Below are positions 27,752 to 37,790 of a stretch of 64,000 nt of DNA, one piece after another. The notes beneath the pieces were generated by a model, which saw only the letters and a program-made list of their open reading frames with translations, had not been told where the DNA came from and made no database searches. Position numbers and translations under genes: made by a program. Position 1 is the first letter of the stretch; each line of letters begins with the position of its first letter. Source of the stretch: JBDHTQ01 sp039808765 (GTDB lineage Bacteria > Pseudomonadota > Alphaproteobacteria > UBA2400); contig JBDHTQ010000002.1 of the NCBI GenBank assembly GCA_039808765.1, forward strand, positions 62,001 to 126,000, read 5' to 3'.

Positions 27752-28279
27752 ATGACAAATAACTATGATCAACTTACGGTGGATCCGCGAACATATTTTG
27801 GTGTGGAAGTGGGGACATGCATTGCGGCCGCGCTGGCTTTTAATCACATCGGTGCGCGCTGCCGACAGGCAAAGTCTGGAATTTTATATGCTGACTTGAG
27901 TTTCATGGCTCTGTTAGCCGGAGCGACTGTTGCGACAATATTTTCGTCGGTAGCGGACTTAGCATGGGTCTCTATTCCTACTGCACTGATGTATTTTTTA
28001 TCTCGCAGAATTGGTGGTGCGCGTAAAGATCTCAATAGAACACTTGCTGTTATTCAAGAGCATCGGGATGATAACCTTCAATTTTTGAAAAATACTTATG
28101 GTAGTAATGTAGATCTTATGCCAGAATTAGAGGCATTATCATTAGCTGCAATATGGGCGAGACAGAATAACTCTACAATGCCAATGCGTGACTTTGCGAG
28201 CGTTTATCGCAGTGTTCTGAGTGAACTAGATGTGCGAGATGGGAAAAAGCGTCCAGATCTTCTTCTTATAACTTCATAA
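27752..28279 (+). CDS. Hypothetical membrane protein, 175 aa
   Basis: The protein has a weak N-terminal hydrophobic segment (about residues 18-32) and a clear hydrophobic pair (about 48-90), followed by a soluble helical C-terminal half. The start has a good binding site (AAGAGGGTGAT). No family is recognised. It is a single gene between the ntrX block and an unknown minus-strand gene, with a dispersed repeat upstream. Confidence 0.65.
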   Translation: MTNNYDQLTVDPRTYFGVEVGTCIAAALAFNHIGARCRQAKSGILYADLSFMALLAGATVATIFSSVADLAWVSIPTALMYFLSRRIGGARKDLNRTLAVIQEHRDDNLQFLKNTYGSNVDLMPELEALSLAAIWARQNNSTMPMRDFASVYRSVLSELDVRDGKKRPDLLLITS

Positions 28280-28459
28280 ACAATATTCCATTACGTTCCT
28301 GGTTTGTGGTGATAGAGGCGTATTTTATTGGTGAGCATCAAGCCTGTTTAAAACAGAAATGACACGTCTGTGATGTGCTTTTGCATCGCGGTGCCATATC
28401 CATAATCATGGCATTTTATTGCCACGGTTATGTCTAAGCGCGTGCTATACTTATGGCCA

Positions 28460-29422
28460 TCATGGAGTAGTTGATAACCTTGTATTAATCTCACTCATAA
28501 TACTTATATGTCTTTTTGAGCCGACTAGAGCCCTTAGGCGTTGTTCTCTGAAATCAGCATGCGTTGGTGGTTCACCAGATTGTGGGGGGCCCAAATTAAC
28601 AAATATTTTGCCATCCAAAAATCCAAGAACACCTTTTCCGGCTTGTGGATCAATAATCAAGCCGCGCTTCAGTTCTGTAGGTTGTCCATCGTTTGTAATG
28701 CAAGTATGAGCGAGCCTTGCAGGATTTTTATTCGTGAGTGTTGGTTGGGGTCGACTCGATACGGTGAAGACTGAACCTTCCACTACTGCTACTTGGGATT
28801 TCGAGGGGGTAGTAAGTTTTCCATTTGGGTCGAGATAACCTGCGGCTGTAAAAAGCCGATGAAGCAAAACAAGCCTTAGCTCTTGACTTATCATCGGCTC
28901 ATCCAACCACTGAAGCATAAGGCTATATATATGTAAACGATCATTGAGACCAAGAGTTTTGATAGTCAGCATATTGTCAATCGATTGAAGTGCCTCTGGC
29001 ATAAGGTAAGTGTTCAGTTCTTTTTCTCCAACGACCGGTGTTGGTTTTTTTGAGATGTTTAATGAGGGGGCCATCGGTAGGTGAAAAACAGATTGAGCAC
29101 CTTTCCACCAATTTGGTACAATAATCTGGCGAAAAGCGTCTCTTACAACATTCGTAAGTGCAGGAATATCTTGTTTTGGGCATCTCTCATAAAGCACGTC
29201 TATAATTTGATTTAAGGGAATGTATCTTTGACCTGGGTTATCATAGAATCTTGCAATAGCTTGAAAAGTTTCCGCAACTTGTGTAAAATTAGGATTTATT
29301 AACAACAATTTAAGTTGAGTAACGGCATTATTAAACGGAAGTTGAACCCAACCTTGAACGCGTTGCTCAATAGCTGTAAGAGCCGGTGCAGTTACGGTTG
29401 GTGGTGCTTTTTTGGGTGGCAT
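28460..29422 (-). CDS. Hypothetical protein, 320 aa
   Basis: It begins with a Pro/Lys/Ala-rich segment (MPPKKAPPTVTAPA) and continues as a mostly helical soluble protein with a beta-rich C-terminal section (GKGVLGFLDGKIFVNLGPPQ). There is no signal peptide and no membrane segment. AAAGG precedes the ATG at a fair distance. I recognise no family. It lies next to the housekeeping topA operon on the same strand but is separated from it by about 230 bases. Confidence 0.65.
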   Translation of the reverse strand: MPPKKAPPTVTAPALTAIEQRVQGWVQLPFNNAVTQLKLLLINPNFTQVAETFQAIARFYDNPGQRYIPLNQIIDVLYERCPKQDIPALTNVVRDAFRQIIVPNWWKGAQSVFHLPMAPSLNISKKPTPVVGEKELNTYLMPEALQSIDNMLTIKTLGLNDRLHIYSLMLQWLDEPMISQELRLVLLHRLFTAAGYLDPNGKLTTPSKSQVAVVEGSVFTVSSRPQPTLTNKNPARLAHTCITNDGQPTELKRGLIIDPQAGKGVLGFLDGKIFVNLGPPQSGEPPTHADFREQRLRALVGSKRHISIMSEINTRLSTTP

Positions 29423-29652
29423 AAGAGTAACCTTTTTCTACTCTTGGTAGTGGCGCATTGCTCAACGCATGCCAAGGCTCAATACCTCAAAAGACTATCG
29501 ACGTTTTTGACAAAGCCAAGCGAAGATTTTTACTGGATCAAATATTTTTTTTTTGACATTCCAAGCTGTTTGGCGGTTGCCACTATAGCCTACCTCCCCA
29601 GCGGCGTTTCACCGATTGGGGTATTTTAACTTCATGGGCGTTGTTCGGACGT
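29423..29652. other. Spacer between topA and an unknown gene
   Basis: I see no supported gene. The stretch must contain the end of the topA transcript and the promoter of the unknown minus-strand gene. Plus-strand open frames that run into topA are antisense shadows of its Lys/Ala-rich tail. Confidence 0.4.
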
Positions 29653-32451
29653 TTATAAGGCAGATTTTTTCGATGTTGTTTTTTTCGATTTCGCTAATGC
29701 AGTTGTCGATTTTTTGGGCATTGCTTTCGCGCTTGTTTTTTTACTCGCCGACGTTGTTGTTGCAGCTTTTTTTACGCCTGATTTTTTTGTGGACGTTTTT
29801 GATGATGGTGCTTTTTCGACTTTCGTTTTTTCAGCGCTGGTCTTTTTAGCAGTTGCTTTTTTTTCCGACGAAACAGACTTTTTCTCTTCGGTCAAAGCAG
29901 TTGTTTTTGCTTTGCTTCCCTTTGCAGATTTCGCAGCGATTAGCTCTTTCGCCTGTTCTAAAGAAAAGGTGTCCACATCGGCGTCTTTTGGCAAGTTTGC
30001 CATGACGCGGCCTTTTTTGAGATAAGGTCCATAACGCCCACGTTGAACGGTAATCCCGCTGCCCAAATCTTTTAAAACTTTTGGCCCTTTCGCTTTTGCT
30101 TCGGCCAGCAAACTGATTGCGCGATTAAGTCCAATCTCCAGAACATTATCATCGCGTGGAATGCTTTTAAAAATTGATCCAAGCTTGAGGTAAGGACCAA
30201 ACCGGCCGATGCCCGCATAGATCATTTCATCTGTTTCAGGATCAATCCCGACTTCGCGCGGTAAGGATAAAAGTTTAAGTGCCTCCTCCAGGGAGAGCTC
30301 GTTGGGATTCATGCCGCGAGAAAGAGAAACACGCTTGGGCTTGGGCGTATCGGATTTTTTTCCTTTTCCTTTTCCTTTTGTTTTTTCTTCTTTCTCGGCA
30401 GGCGCTTCTTTAATTTCTTCACCGAGCTGCAAGTACAGCCCATATGGACCACGTTTAAGCAAGACCGGGAGTTGTGTTGCTGGATCAACCCCTAAGGTGC
30501 GATCCCCTTCGAGTAATTCTGTTTCGGGATCTTCAAGCCCTGAAACAGAAAGTTTGCGGGTATAACTACATTCCGGATATTGCGAACAGCCAATAAACGC
30601 ACCAAATTTTCCAAGGCGCAAACCAAGTGTGCCTGTTGAGCATTTGGGGCAGGTGGTATCACCCGTGGGGAAAAAATGAGGTTGAAGTATTTCATTCAAA
30701 TTGTCGATAACTTGTGTGATTGTAAGGTCTTTAGTGCCGTTGATGGCATCGGTAAAATCACCCCAGAAATTTTTCAGAACTGTCTTCCAGTTCAAGCGAT
30801 CATCCGACACATCGTCGAGTTTTTCTTCCAGATCTGCTGTAAAATCGTATTCCACATAGCGATTAAAAAAGCTGTTGAGAAACGTTGTAACAATACGTCC
30901 GCGATCTTCGGGGATAAATGTTTTACCCTCCAAGCGCACATATTCTCGGCTTTGCAAAACTTCAATAATCGAAGCATACGTTGACGGACGGCCAATTCCC
31001 AACTCTTCAAGTTTTTTAACCAAGCTGGCCTCAGTATAACGGGGGGGAGGCTGGGTAAAATGCTGAGAGGGGGAAACTGTATCGACAGCTATTTTTTCAT
31101 CCTTTTTCACAGGTGGGATGCGGATATCATCTTTATCAGCGGTCACGTCATCTGTGTCTTCAAAATAGACTTTCAAGAAACCATCAAACAATAATTGTGA
31201 ACCCGTTGCACGGAAGGTGATTTTTTGATCATCACTTGGCACATCGACCGTCATTTGATTAAATTCAGCCGACTCCATTTGAGAGGCAAGGGTGCGCTTC
31301 CAAATCATTTCATACAATCGACGCTCATCATCACTGAGCGCATGAGCAATTTCTTCTGGGCGGCGGCGCATGTCGGTGGGACGAATGGCTTCGTGTGCCT
31401 CTTGGGCATTTTTGGCTTTGTTTTTGTAAATTCGCGGTTCATTGGGGAGATAATTTGTTCCCCATACATCGCGAATTAAGCCACGGGCCTGATCGATGGC
31501 ATCTTGTGAGAGCGTGACGCCATCGGTTCTCATATAACTGATTAAGCCTACGGTTTCGCCATTAACAGAAACCCCTTCATACAAGCGCTGAGCAGTGCGC
31601 ATGGTACGGCTTGCGCCCATGTTGAGCTTGCGCGAGGCTTCTTGTTGCAAAGTTGATGTGGTAAATGGCGCAGCGGGATGGCGCTTCGTTTTCTTGTTTT
31701 CGATCTCGCCAATCTTAAAGCGAGAGGAGTTGATAAGGCTAACAGCGCGTTCGGCATCCTGCGCATTTTTAAGCGTGAATTTCTCTAGTTTTTTGCCATC
31801 GAGCTGTACCAGGCGGGTTTTGAGGATATTGCCGCTTGCTGTCTGCATATCAGATTCGATGGTCCAATATTCTTCAGGTTTAAACACTTCAATTTCGGCT
31901 TCGCGATCGCAGATAAGACGTAATGCGACGGACTGAACACGTCCTGCTGATTTTGATCCCGGCAATTTGCGCCACAATACAGGGGAAAGTGTAAAACCAA
32001 ATAAATAATCCAGCGCACGGCGAGCCATATACGCATCTATAAGGGGTTGGTCTAGTTCCCTTGGTGCGCGAATAGCCGCCTGAATAGCGGTTTTTGTAAC
32101 TTCATTAAAAGTAATGCGTTTGACATCGGCATGGCCGAGTGCCTTTTTGATTTTGAGTGATTCAAGCACGTGCCATGCAATCGCTTCACCTTCGCGATCA
32201 GGGTCAGTGGCGAGCAAAACGTGATCAGCATTTTTTACAGCCTTGGCAATTTCATCGACATGCTGTTTGCCTTTATCCGCGAATGCCCAATCCATCGCAA
32301 AATCTTCATCGGGTCGTACCGAGCCGTCTTTTGGCGGCAGATCGCGCACGTGGCCAAAGCTCGCGAGCACAGTATAGTTTTGGCCAAGATACTTGTTAAT
32401 GGTTTTTGCCTTGGCGGGCGATTCAACTATAACGACGGTTTTATCGGACAC
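29653..32451 (-). CDS. topA: DNA topoisomerase I
   Basis: The 932-residue protein starts at a GTG (MSDKTVVIVESPAKAKTI) with GGGAGA upstream. It has the TOPRIM domain (residues 1-130, DPDREGEAIAWH), the active-site Tyr region (GLISYMRTDGVTLS), one zinc-finger-like segment (CPKC..CSQYPEC), two or more TopA C-terminal repeats, and a long Lys/Ala/Ser/Thr tail. It relaxes negative supercoils. A run of seven C (G7 on the plus strand, near 31041) encodes Pro-Pro. It is the last gene of plsY-dprA-topA. Confidence 0.97.
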   Translation of the reverse strand: MSDKTVVIVESPAKAKTINKYLGQNYTVLASFGHVRDLPPKDGSVRPDEDFAMDWAFADKGKQHVDEIAKAVKNADHVLLATDPDREGEAIAWHVLESLKIKKALGHADVKRITFNEVTKTAIQAAIRAPRELDQPLIDAYMARRALDYLFGFTLSPVLWRKLPGSKSAGRVQSVALRLICDREAEIEVFKPEEYWTIESDMQTASGNILKTRLVQLDGKKLEKFTLKNAQDAERAVSLINSSRFKIGEIENKKTKRHPAAPFTTSTLQQEASRKLNMGASRTMRTAQRLYEGVSVNGETVGLISYMRTDGVTLSQDAIDQARGLIRDVWGTNYLPNEPRIYKNKAKNAQEAHEAIRPTDMRRRPEEIAHALSDDERRLYEMIWKRTLASQMESAEFNQMTVDVPSDDQKITFRATGSQLLFDGFLKVYFEDTDDVTADKDDIRIPPVKKDEKIAVDTVSPSQHFTQPPPRYTEASLVKKLEELGIGRPSTYASIIEVLQSREYVRLEGKTFIPEDRGRIVTTFLNSFFNRYVEYDFTADLEEKLDDVSDDRLNWKTVLKNFWGDFTDAINGTKDLTITQVIDNLNEILQPHFFPTGDTTCPKCSTGTLGLRLGKFGAFIGCSQYPECSYTRKLSVSGLEDPETELLEGDRTLGVDPATQLPVLLKRGPYGLYLQLGEEIKEAPAEKEEKTKGKGKGKKSDTPKPKRVSLSRGMNPNELSLEEALKLLSLPREVGIDPETDEMIYAGIGRFGPYLKLGSIFKSIPRDDNVLEIGLNRAISLLAEAKAKGPKVLKDLGSGITVQRGRYGPYLKKGRVMANLPKDADVDTFSLEQAKELIAAKSAKGSKAKTTALTEEKKSVSSEKKATAKKTSAEKTKVEKAPSSKTSTKKSGVKKAATTTSASKKTSAKAMPKKSTTALAKSKKTTSKKSAL

Positions 32452-32509
32452 CCTGCATTCTCCCTTTTTTACCAAACTTCGCCTTGTGCCAAGCCCGTGT
32501 AGTGTAACC

Positions 32510-33625
32510 TTAAGCTTCTAATAAGCCGAGATCTGTTATTAATGCAACCTGATTACCGGGTAGTCGACAAATTTTGCCTGCCAGCTCAAGTTCCAAAAGC
32601 AACGCCCATACTATGGGCGAAGGGAGATTGCACAGTCGGATCGCTTCGTCAACTGGTGTTGGGGTGGGCGAAAGGATACCCATCAGGCGGGGACGGGCTT
32701 CATCAAGTGATGATTCATCAATCTTTGCAATAGGTTGAGACACAAAAAGAGGCATGTTCGGTTCTTCCACAGCATAATTTTCAAGGATGGAGAAAATTTC
32801 TTCTGCTGAGGTAACCAAGTGAGCGCCGTCTTTAATGAGTCGGTTTGTGCCACTCGCGCGTGGGTCAAGCGGTGATCCGGGAATGGCCATGACTTCCCGT
32901 CCATGCTCGGCGGCCAGCCGTGCCGTGATCAGCGAGCCGGACTTAAGCGCTGCTTCAACGACCACCAATCCACGACTCAAGCCTGAGATAATTCTGTTTC
33001 GACGGGGAAAAAGCTGTGGTTTGATAGCACTTCCCAACGGCATCTCAGTTACAATGGCACCGGCCTCGCGCATTTTTTCATAAAGGGATGCGTTTTCTGG
33101 CGGGTAGACGTGATCCAAACCTCCTGCAATGACACCCACTGTGCCGCTTAAAAGGGCACCTGCATGAGCTGCAGCATCAATGCCTGCTGCAATACCCGAG
33201 ACGACAATCCACTCCCTGTTTCCCAAGATACGGGCAATTGTCTCGGCCATTCTTCGGCCATTCAGGGATGCATTGCGGGCGCCCACTATAGCAACACAGG
33301 GCTTTTTTAGTAGGTGGATGTGGCCTTGTGCGAACAGGACAGGTGGTGCATCCGGAATATTTTTAAGCAGGGGCGGATATTCAGTATCTTTCATCAAAAT
33401 CATACGGCCCTGAATGGCGTCGAGAGCGTCTAATTCATCCTCACATGATTTAAGCGTTGGGACTCTGAGTTTTCGCTTCAATCCGCCGCGTGCTGCAAGA
33501 TCAGGAATTGCTTGAAGGGCTTCACTGGCCGAGCCAAAACGCTGCAACAGTTGCTGAAACGTAATAGGACCGACGTTTTCTGTGCGGTGGAGTCGTAACC
33601 ACGCTAAACGTTCGGCATTGCTCAT
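32510..33625 (-). CDS. dprA: DNA-processing protein DprA
   Basis: The 371-residue protein has the Rossmann-like DprA core: VAIVGARNAS, the SGIAAGIDAAAH stretch, GGLDHVYPPEN, FPRRNRIISGLS and SGSLITARLAAEHGREV. A small C-terminal winged-helix-like part (ILSPTPTPVDEAIRLCNLP) follows. DprA loads RecA onto incoming single-stranded DNA during transformation. Its start overlaps the plsY stop by 4 bases (ATGA), so it is coupled to plsY. No other competence genes are in the window. Confidence 0.95.
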   Translation of the reverse strand: MSNAERLAWLRLHRTENVGPITFQQLLQRFGSASEALQAIPDLAARGGLKRKLRVPTLKSCEDELDALDAIQGRMILMKDTEYPPLLKNIPDAPPVLFAQGHIHLLKKPCVAIVGARNASLNGRRMAETIARILGNREWIVVSGIAAGIDAAAHAGALLSGTVGVIAGGLDHVYPPENASLYEKMREAGAIVTEMPLGSAIKPQLFPRRNRIISGLSRGLVVVEAALKSGSLITARLAAEHGREVMAIPGSPLDPRASGTNRLIKDGAHLVTSAEEIFSILENYAVEEPNMPLFVSQPIAKIDESSLDEARPRLMGILSPTPTPVDEAIRLCNLPSPIVWALLLELELAGKICRLPGNQVALITDLGLLEA

Positions 33626-34248
33626 GACCTTTGACCAATCTTAGTTTCTGTGTGATTAAACAGACGCTGAATGTTTGCTTTGTGACGATAAATTACAAGC
33701 AGAGACATCAATATCGTGGGAATGAAAAGAGTGTTTGTCCATGCTAGACTGATAAATGGAATTGTGGCTGCCATAATTAAGGCGGCGAGAGATGAAAAAC
33801 GAAAACTATACGCGCTCAAGAGCCAGGTCATACAGGCGAAAGCGCCCAAAATCGGCATTAACCCAAACAAGATACCGATATAGGTTGCAACACCTTTGCC
33901 GCCTTTAAATCCTAGCCAGACAGGATAAAGATGGCCCAGCAACGTGATAAATGCGGCGCTCATAACAAGGAGAAAATAAACCTCGTTTGATAGTGCGAAA
34001 AACATTCCGACAAAAGAGGCGATCCAGATCGCGAAATATCCTTTTAAACCGTCCAAAAGCAAAGTAAGTGCAGCTAATTTTTTATTACCAGTACGTAAAA
34101 CGTTGGTTGCACCGATATTGCCTGAACCGATTTTGCGAATGTCACCCATTCCAGCAACACGCGTTAGAATCAGACCAAAAGGGATGGAACCCAGAAAATA
34201 CGCGCTCATTAAACAAGCGAGAAAAGCAAAGGGAAGGTTGTTCATCAT
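33622..34248 (-). CDS. plsY: Glycerol-3-phosphate acyltransferase PlsY
   Basis: The 208-residue integral membrane protein has five hydrophobic segments and the PlsY motifs SIPFGLILTR, GSGNIGATNVLRT and GFKGGKGVAT. It transfers acyl groups from acyl-phosphate to glycerol-3-phosphate, the first step of phospholipid synthesis. I chose the Met at 34248; a start at 34266 is possible. It is the first gene of plsY-dprA-topA. Confidence 0.94.
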   Translation of the reverse strand: MMNNLPFAFLACLMSAYFLGSIPFGLILTRVAGMGDIRKIGSGNIGATNVLRTGNKKLAALTLLLDGLKGYFAIWIASFVGMFFALSNEVYFLLVMSAAFITLLGHLYPVWLGFKGGKGVATYIGILFGLMPILGAFACMTWLLSAYSFRFSSLAALIMAATIPFISLAWTNTLFIPTILMSLLVIYRHKANIQRLFNHTETKIGQRS

Positions 34249-34399
34249 GATGCGCGAAACATGCATGACACTTTTACTTTATGCAAGGGGGTGTTTTAAA
34301 CCAATGCAGTCCTGGGCTCTTGATCTCGTGTCGCGGATGTGGATACCAAAGTTAGTTATAGAATCGCCTGCATGCTGCAATGACATGATCTTACTAACT

Positions 34400-35158
34400 T
34401 CAGGTATATATGGATTGTGATATGCGACCTTCATTTAATTTTTGCGCAATGTGAGACGCTGTATTACGCATGCCCTGTGCCAACCAAAAAGGGATAGGGA
34501 TGGTGTGACGCAAGTCATTTTTTAAAGATGTTACAAGGGAGCTGTGGTTTCCTCGGGAATTTTGCGGGACAAATATTGTTGCTCCGTTAATATCAAGTGC
34601 AATTCGATGCGTTGTTTGCGTTCCTTTTTTTAGGATAAGAATCATTTGAGTTTTATGAGCCTTACCCTCTTTGATACAGCTAAGTGACAAAGCAAATCCG
34701 TAAGGATATTTTGGTCCTTTTTTATCATAGGTTGTATAATATTTGCCAGTACTAATGGGAAGTGGATTGCCAGGTTGGATCGTTTCGATAAGTGGTCGCT
34801 GTGGTGTTAAAACGGTTTCATCTAGAGCGCGGGCAAAAAAGGGTTCAAACTTTTCCCTAGCCACTTCCAATGGCATCTCCAAAACCAATCCTGCTTGATT
34901 TAGGGGGATTCTATCGCCTCTATAATGACAGTCCGTTAGATTATTAAAAAGTTTATTGGGGCGGAGAAGACAATTTTCTTCTGGTGGAAATGTGTGCCAA
35001 TTATCCTCGCTTATCTTTTCCAGACAAAAATCACCAGGATTTATACCGAAACAATAAACACGGCCATGCCTGTTGGTGTAATGAATATTGGCAAGAGAAC
35101 CTAAAAGCGCGTTTCCTTCATCTAGGTGCGTAATTTCTAATGCATTATTTTCACTCAT
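34400..35158 (-). CDS. Hypothetical protein, 252 aa
   Basis: The protein has no signal peptide or membrane segment. It has two short Cys-containing stretches (GRVYCFGINPGDFCLEK) and a basic C-terminal helix. AAAGGTGATTT precedes the ATG. I recognise no family. It lies downstream of, and on the same strand as, the two paralogous genes at 35271 and 35935, which suggests a common accessory unit. It is AT-rich compared with its housekeeping neighbours. Confidence 0.65.
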   Translation of the reverse strand: MSENNALEITHLDEGNALLGSLANIHYTNRHGRVYCFGINPGDFCLEKISEDNWHTFPPEENCLLRPNKLFNNLTDCHYRGDRIPLNQAGLVLEMPLEVAREKFEPFFARALDETVLTPQRPLIETIQPGNPLPISTGKYYTTYDKKGPKYPYGFALSLSCIKEGKAHKTQMILILKKGTQTTHRIALDINGATIFVPQNSRGNHSSLVTSLKNDLRHTIPIPFWLAQGMRNTASHIAQKLNEGRISQSIYT

Positions 35159-35270
35159 AACGAAATCACCTTTTAATATTATTCAGGGTATATTTTGATC
35201 AGTACCACAAGTCTAAAGAAAATTGTATTGAAAGATCATAAAAAAATCGACCATGAATGATTTTTACACA

Positions 35271-35837
35271 TCAATTAAAGTTTTCAGGTAAATATGGATG
35301 TGGTCTCCAGTAATTAGGTGTATGCTCATGCGGCACGACATCTAACAAATTGTGTTGTGTGTGCTTACCCTCCCTATCGAAAGCCCGGACAGTTATATTA
35401 GCTTTATTAGGATTGACGTGCCCGCCACTTTCCTTGGCGGAAAGTTCAAAAGCGAGGCGCATATCACGAAGTTCAGCATCGTGCAGTTTGTAACATTCAG
35501 GTGGGGTTGTAAGTTTTCCACCATGATTGATATCTTGAATTTTATTGAAAGTACGTATGTTGCACAAACGCCCTTCATTGCCATCGTAGACCACTTCTTC
35601 TGTTACGGTCCCTCTTTTTCCAAATAAGGGAAAATATTGATACCTTGGGTAGGCTTCTGTCGTGACGACTTTGATCTGCGAAGGTTTGTCAGTTGGTGTC
35701 TCAAACGTTCTCCCAACTGGCACTTCAGTGTCATTTATATAGTAATAATTACCGATGACAGAAAGAACAAGCCCTAAACTTGACAGTATTGTTGCATTGC
35801 TCAGCCACTTGAAAATGGGATTTGATTTTTGTCTCAT
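35271..35837 (-). CDS. Hypothetical membrane-anchored protein, paralogue A
   Basis: The 188-residue protein has one N-terminal hydrophobic segment (about residues 16-33) that looks like an uncleaved anchor. The outer part aligns with the next gene: a T-x-x-VVYDGNEGRLC stretch, then LTTPPEC, then LRDMRLAFE. The two cysteines sit about 25 residues apart in both proteins and may form a disulphide in the periplasm. Its ribosome binding site is weak. No named domain is recognised. Confidence 0.65.
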   Translation of the reverse strand: MRQKSNPIFKWLSNATILSSLGLVLSVIGNYYYINDTEVPVGRTFETPTDKPSQIKVVTTEAYPRYQYFPLFGKRGTVTEEVVYDGNEGRLCNIRTFNKIQDINHGGKLTTPPECYKLHDAELRDMRLAFELSAKESGGHVNPNKANITVRAFDREGKHTQHNLLDVVPHEHTPNYWRPHPYLPENFN

Positions 35838-35934
35838 TTATTATTTCTTTCACTGGGTGTTTAAATGTCTTTTTAATATGATTGCCACGTTTGGAGGGTT
35901 AACCATTATCTGCGATTTGACCATACCCACGGTA

Positions 35935-36555
35935 TCACGTTTTTTTGTGGGAAAACTTTACTCGACTTGGAAAAGGCCACAAACTATCATGGGAGAGCCT
36001 TGAGGGGTCCACAATGCTTAAGTCAATTAAACGCGCACTGGCTTGTCCTGCATAAGAACCACTAGTCGGCTTGTAATAATACATTACAGAAATGCCATAT
36101 CTACGTGTAAGGCTAGGACCTTGCTCTTGCTCCGCTTTTTTCTTTGCAAGACTCATCGCAGCAAGGTCAGCAAACACAAGTGTTCTGCATGTTGGGGGAG
36201 AAATAGTGGTGTGACCATCCGGTGTGTGGAGTGTGCCTTTCAAGATTTGTTGACTACATACTTGCCCTGTTGCGCTATGATATGTCACCACATCTGTGGT
36301 GCTACCGCTTCTCCAATCAAGAGGTTTTAGACTGTTTGTCGCTGTTGATTCAACGGTTATGTCACCATTGTTGGGGTTGATATTAAAACGTCGCCCTTCG
36401 GGGTCAACTTGTACATTATTGGCTAGATCGCATAGTTGTTGAATAGAAAAGGGGAGCAATAGCAAAAAATATGCTGCAATTTTTAAATTTTCAGGTGTTA
36501 TTAAAGCGGTAAAACGTCTGGATGGTTGTTTATGAGGTATGTTTTCTGCGCTCAT
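35935..36555 (-). CDS. Hypothetical membrane-anchored protein, paralogue B
   Basis: I start at MSAENIPHKQ because TTGGAG lies at the right distance before it. The 206-residue protein has an anchor at about residues 26-42 (IAAYFLLLLPFSIQQL). The outer part shares with its downstream neighbour the pattern VVTYHSATGQVC, then ISPPTC, then LAAMSLAKK. The two genes probably arose by tandem duplication and diverged strongly. No named family is recognised. Confidence 0.65.
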   Translation of the reverse strand: MSAENIPHKQPSRRFTALITPENLKIAAYFLLLLPFSIQQLCDLANNVQVDPEGRRFNINPNNGDITVESTATNSLKPLDWRSGSTTDVVTYHSATGQVCSQQILKGTLHTPDGHTTISPPTCRTLVFADLAAMSLAKKKAEQEQGPSLTRRYGISVMYYYKPTSGSYAGQASARLIDLSIVDPSRLSHDSLWPFPSRVKFSHKKT

Positions 36556-36665
36556 GAATTTCTCCAAAATTTTAAATCAATGATTTATTTTAAATAAAAT
36601 TTAATCCGTTCTCAATGCCAAAAGTACCAATAAGGTTAATAATATCTTTAAATTTACGGTTGTGC

Positions 36666-37790
36666 TTACAAAGCAGGTATGTCTGGTCGTGCAAGTATTT
36701 TGCGTAAGTATTCTGCTTCATCGGCAAAACGATTGTCCATAATTGCTTGCCGCATGCGTTGCATAAGCCATTGGTAAAAGTAAAGATTATGCCATGTCAG
36801 AAGCATGGCACCCAGGATTTCACCATTACGGATCAGATGGTGAAGGTACGCACGTGAAATGCCTTGCAGGGCAGGGCAAACGCACTCTTCATCAAGCGGG
36901 CGTGGATCATCCTGATGGCGCGCGTTTTTAAGGTTGAGTGGTCCGCGCGTCGTAAAAGCTTGTGCTGTACGGCCCGAGCGAGTGGGCAGTACGCAATCAA
37001 ACATATCAATGCCCCGTTCTACTGCACCGATCAAATCTTCCGGTTTTCCAACCCCCATCAAGTAACGTGGTTTATCAGTGGGGAGAGCAGGTACCACTTC
37101 ATCCAGTGTCGCAAACATTTCATGCTGCGGCTCGCCCACGGCAAGCCCGCCGATGGCATAACCTTCAAAACCGATTTTCAGGAGTGCCTCGGCGGATTCA
37201 AGGCGTAACGCCGGTGTAACACCCCCTTGGTTAATGCCAAATTGGCCATAACCATCGCGTGCAACAAAAGCCTGGCGTGAGCGTTCTGCCCAACGCATTG
37301 AGCGGCGCATTGATTCTGTTAAAACATCTTCAGTTGCGGGAAGAGCAGGGCATTCATCAAACGCCATGGTGATGGTGGCATCAAGCAGGTGTTGAATTTC
37401 GGTTGAGCGTTCAGGCGTAAGCTCATGTGCACTTCCATCCAGATGAGAGCGGAAGGTGACACCTTTCTCGGTCATTTTACGTAAAGAAGACAGCGACATT
37501 ACCTGAAATCCGCCGCTATCAGTCAGAATGGGGCCTGACCAACCTGCAAATTTATGCAATCCCCCCAGTCGCGCAATCCGCTCTGCGGTGGGTCGCAGCA
37601 TAAGATGATAGGTGTTGCCAAGAATGATTTCCGTGCCGGTTGATCGCACTGCCTCCATCGTCATGGCTTTGACGGTGGCGGCTGTGCCTACGGCCATAAA
37701 AGCTGGCGTTTCTGCGGTGCCATGGGCCGTATGAAGGCGGCCGCGACGTGCTTTTCCTGAGGTGGCCAAACATTCAAAACGGAGCGTCAT
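36666..37790 (-). CDS. tgt: Queuine tRNA-ribosyltransferase Tgt
   Basis: The 374-residue enzyme exchanges guanine for preQ1 at position 34 of GUN tRNAs. It has the TIM-barrel motifs [17 protein letters not shown], the FDECPALP segment, GGLAVGEP and [11 protein letters not shown]. At the zinc site the first two Cys are present (303 and 305) and the His in [10 protein letters not shown] is present, but the third expected Cys (308) is Leu, encoded CTG at 36867-36869. The stop of queA overlaps its start by 4 bases. Length and all other motifs are normal. Confidence 0.95.
   Translation of the reverse strand: MTLRFECLATSGKARRGRLHTAHGTAETPAFMAVGTAATVKAMTMEAVRSTGTEIILGNTYHLMLRPTAERIARLGGLHKFAGWSGPILTDSGGFQVMSLSSLRKMTEKGVTFRSHLDGSAHELTPERSTEIQHLLDATITMAFDECPALPATEDVLTESMRRSMRWAERSRQAFVARDGYGQFGINQGGVTPALRLESAEALLKIGFEGYAIGGLAVGEPQHEMFATLDEVVPALPTDKPRYLMGVGKPEDLIGAVERGIDMFDCVLPTRSGRTAQAFTTRGPLNLKNARHQDDPRPLDEECVCPALQGISRAYLHHLIRNGEILGAMLLTWHNLYFYQWLMQRMRQAIMDNRFADEAEYLRKILARPDIPAL

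Noticed and set aside
29714..30025. Phe/Ala/Val-rich plus-strand frame that looks like a membrane protein
   Set aside because: It is the complement of the Lys/Ala/Ser-rich tail of topA, which produces such false hydrophobic frames.
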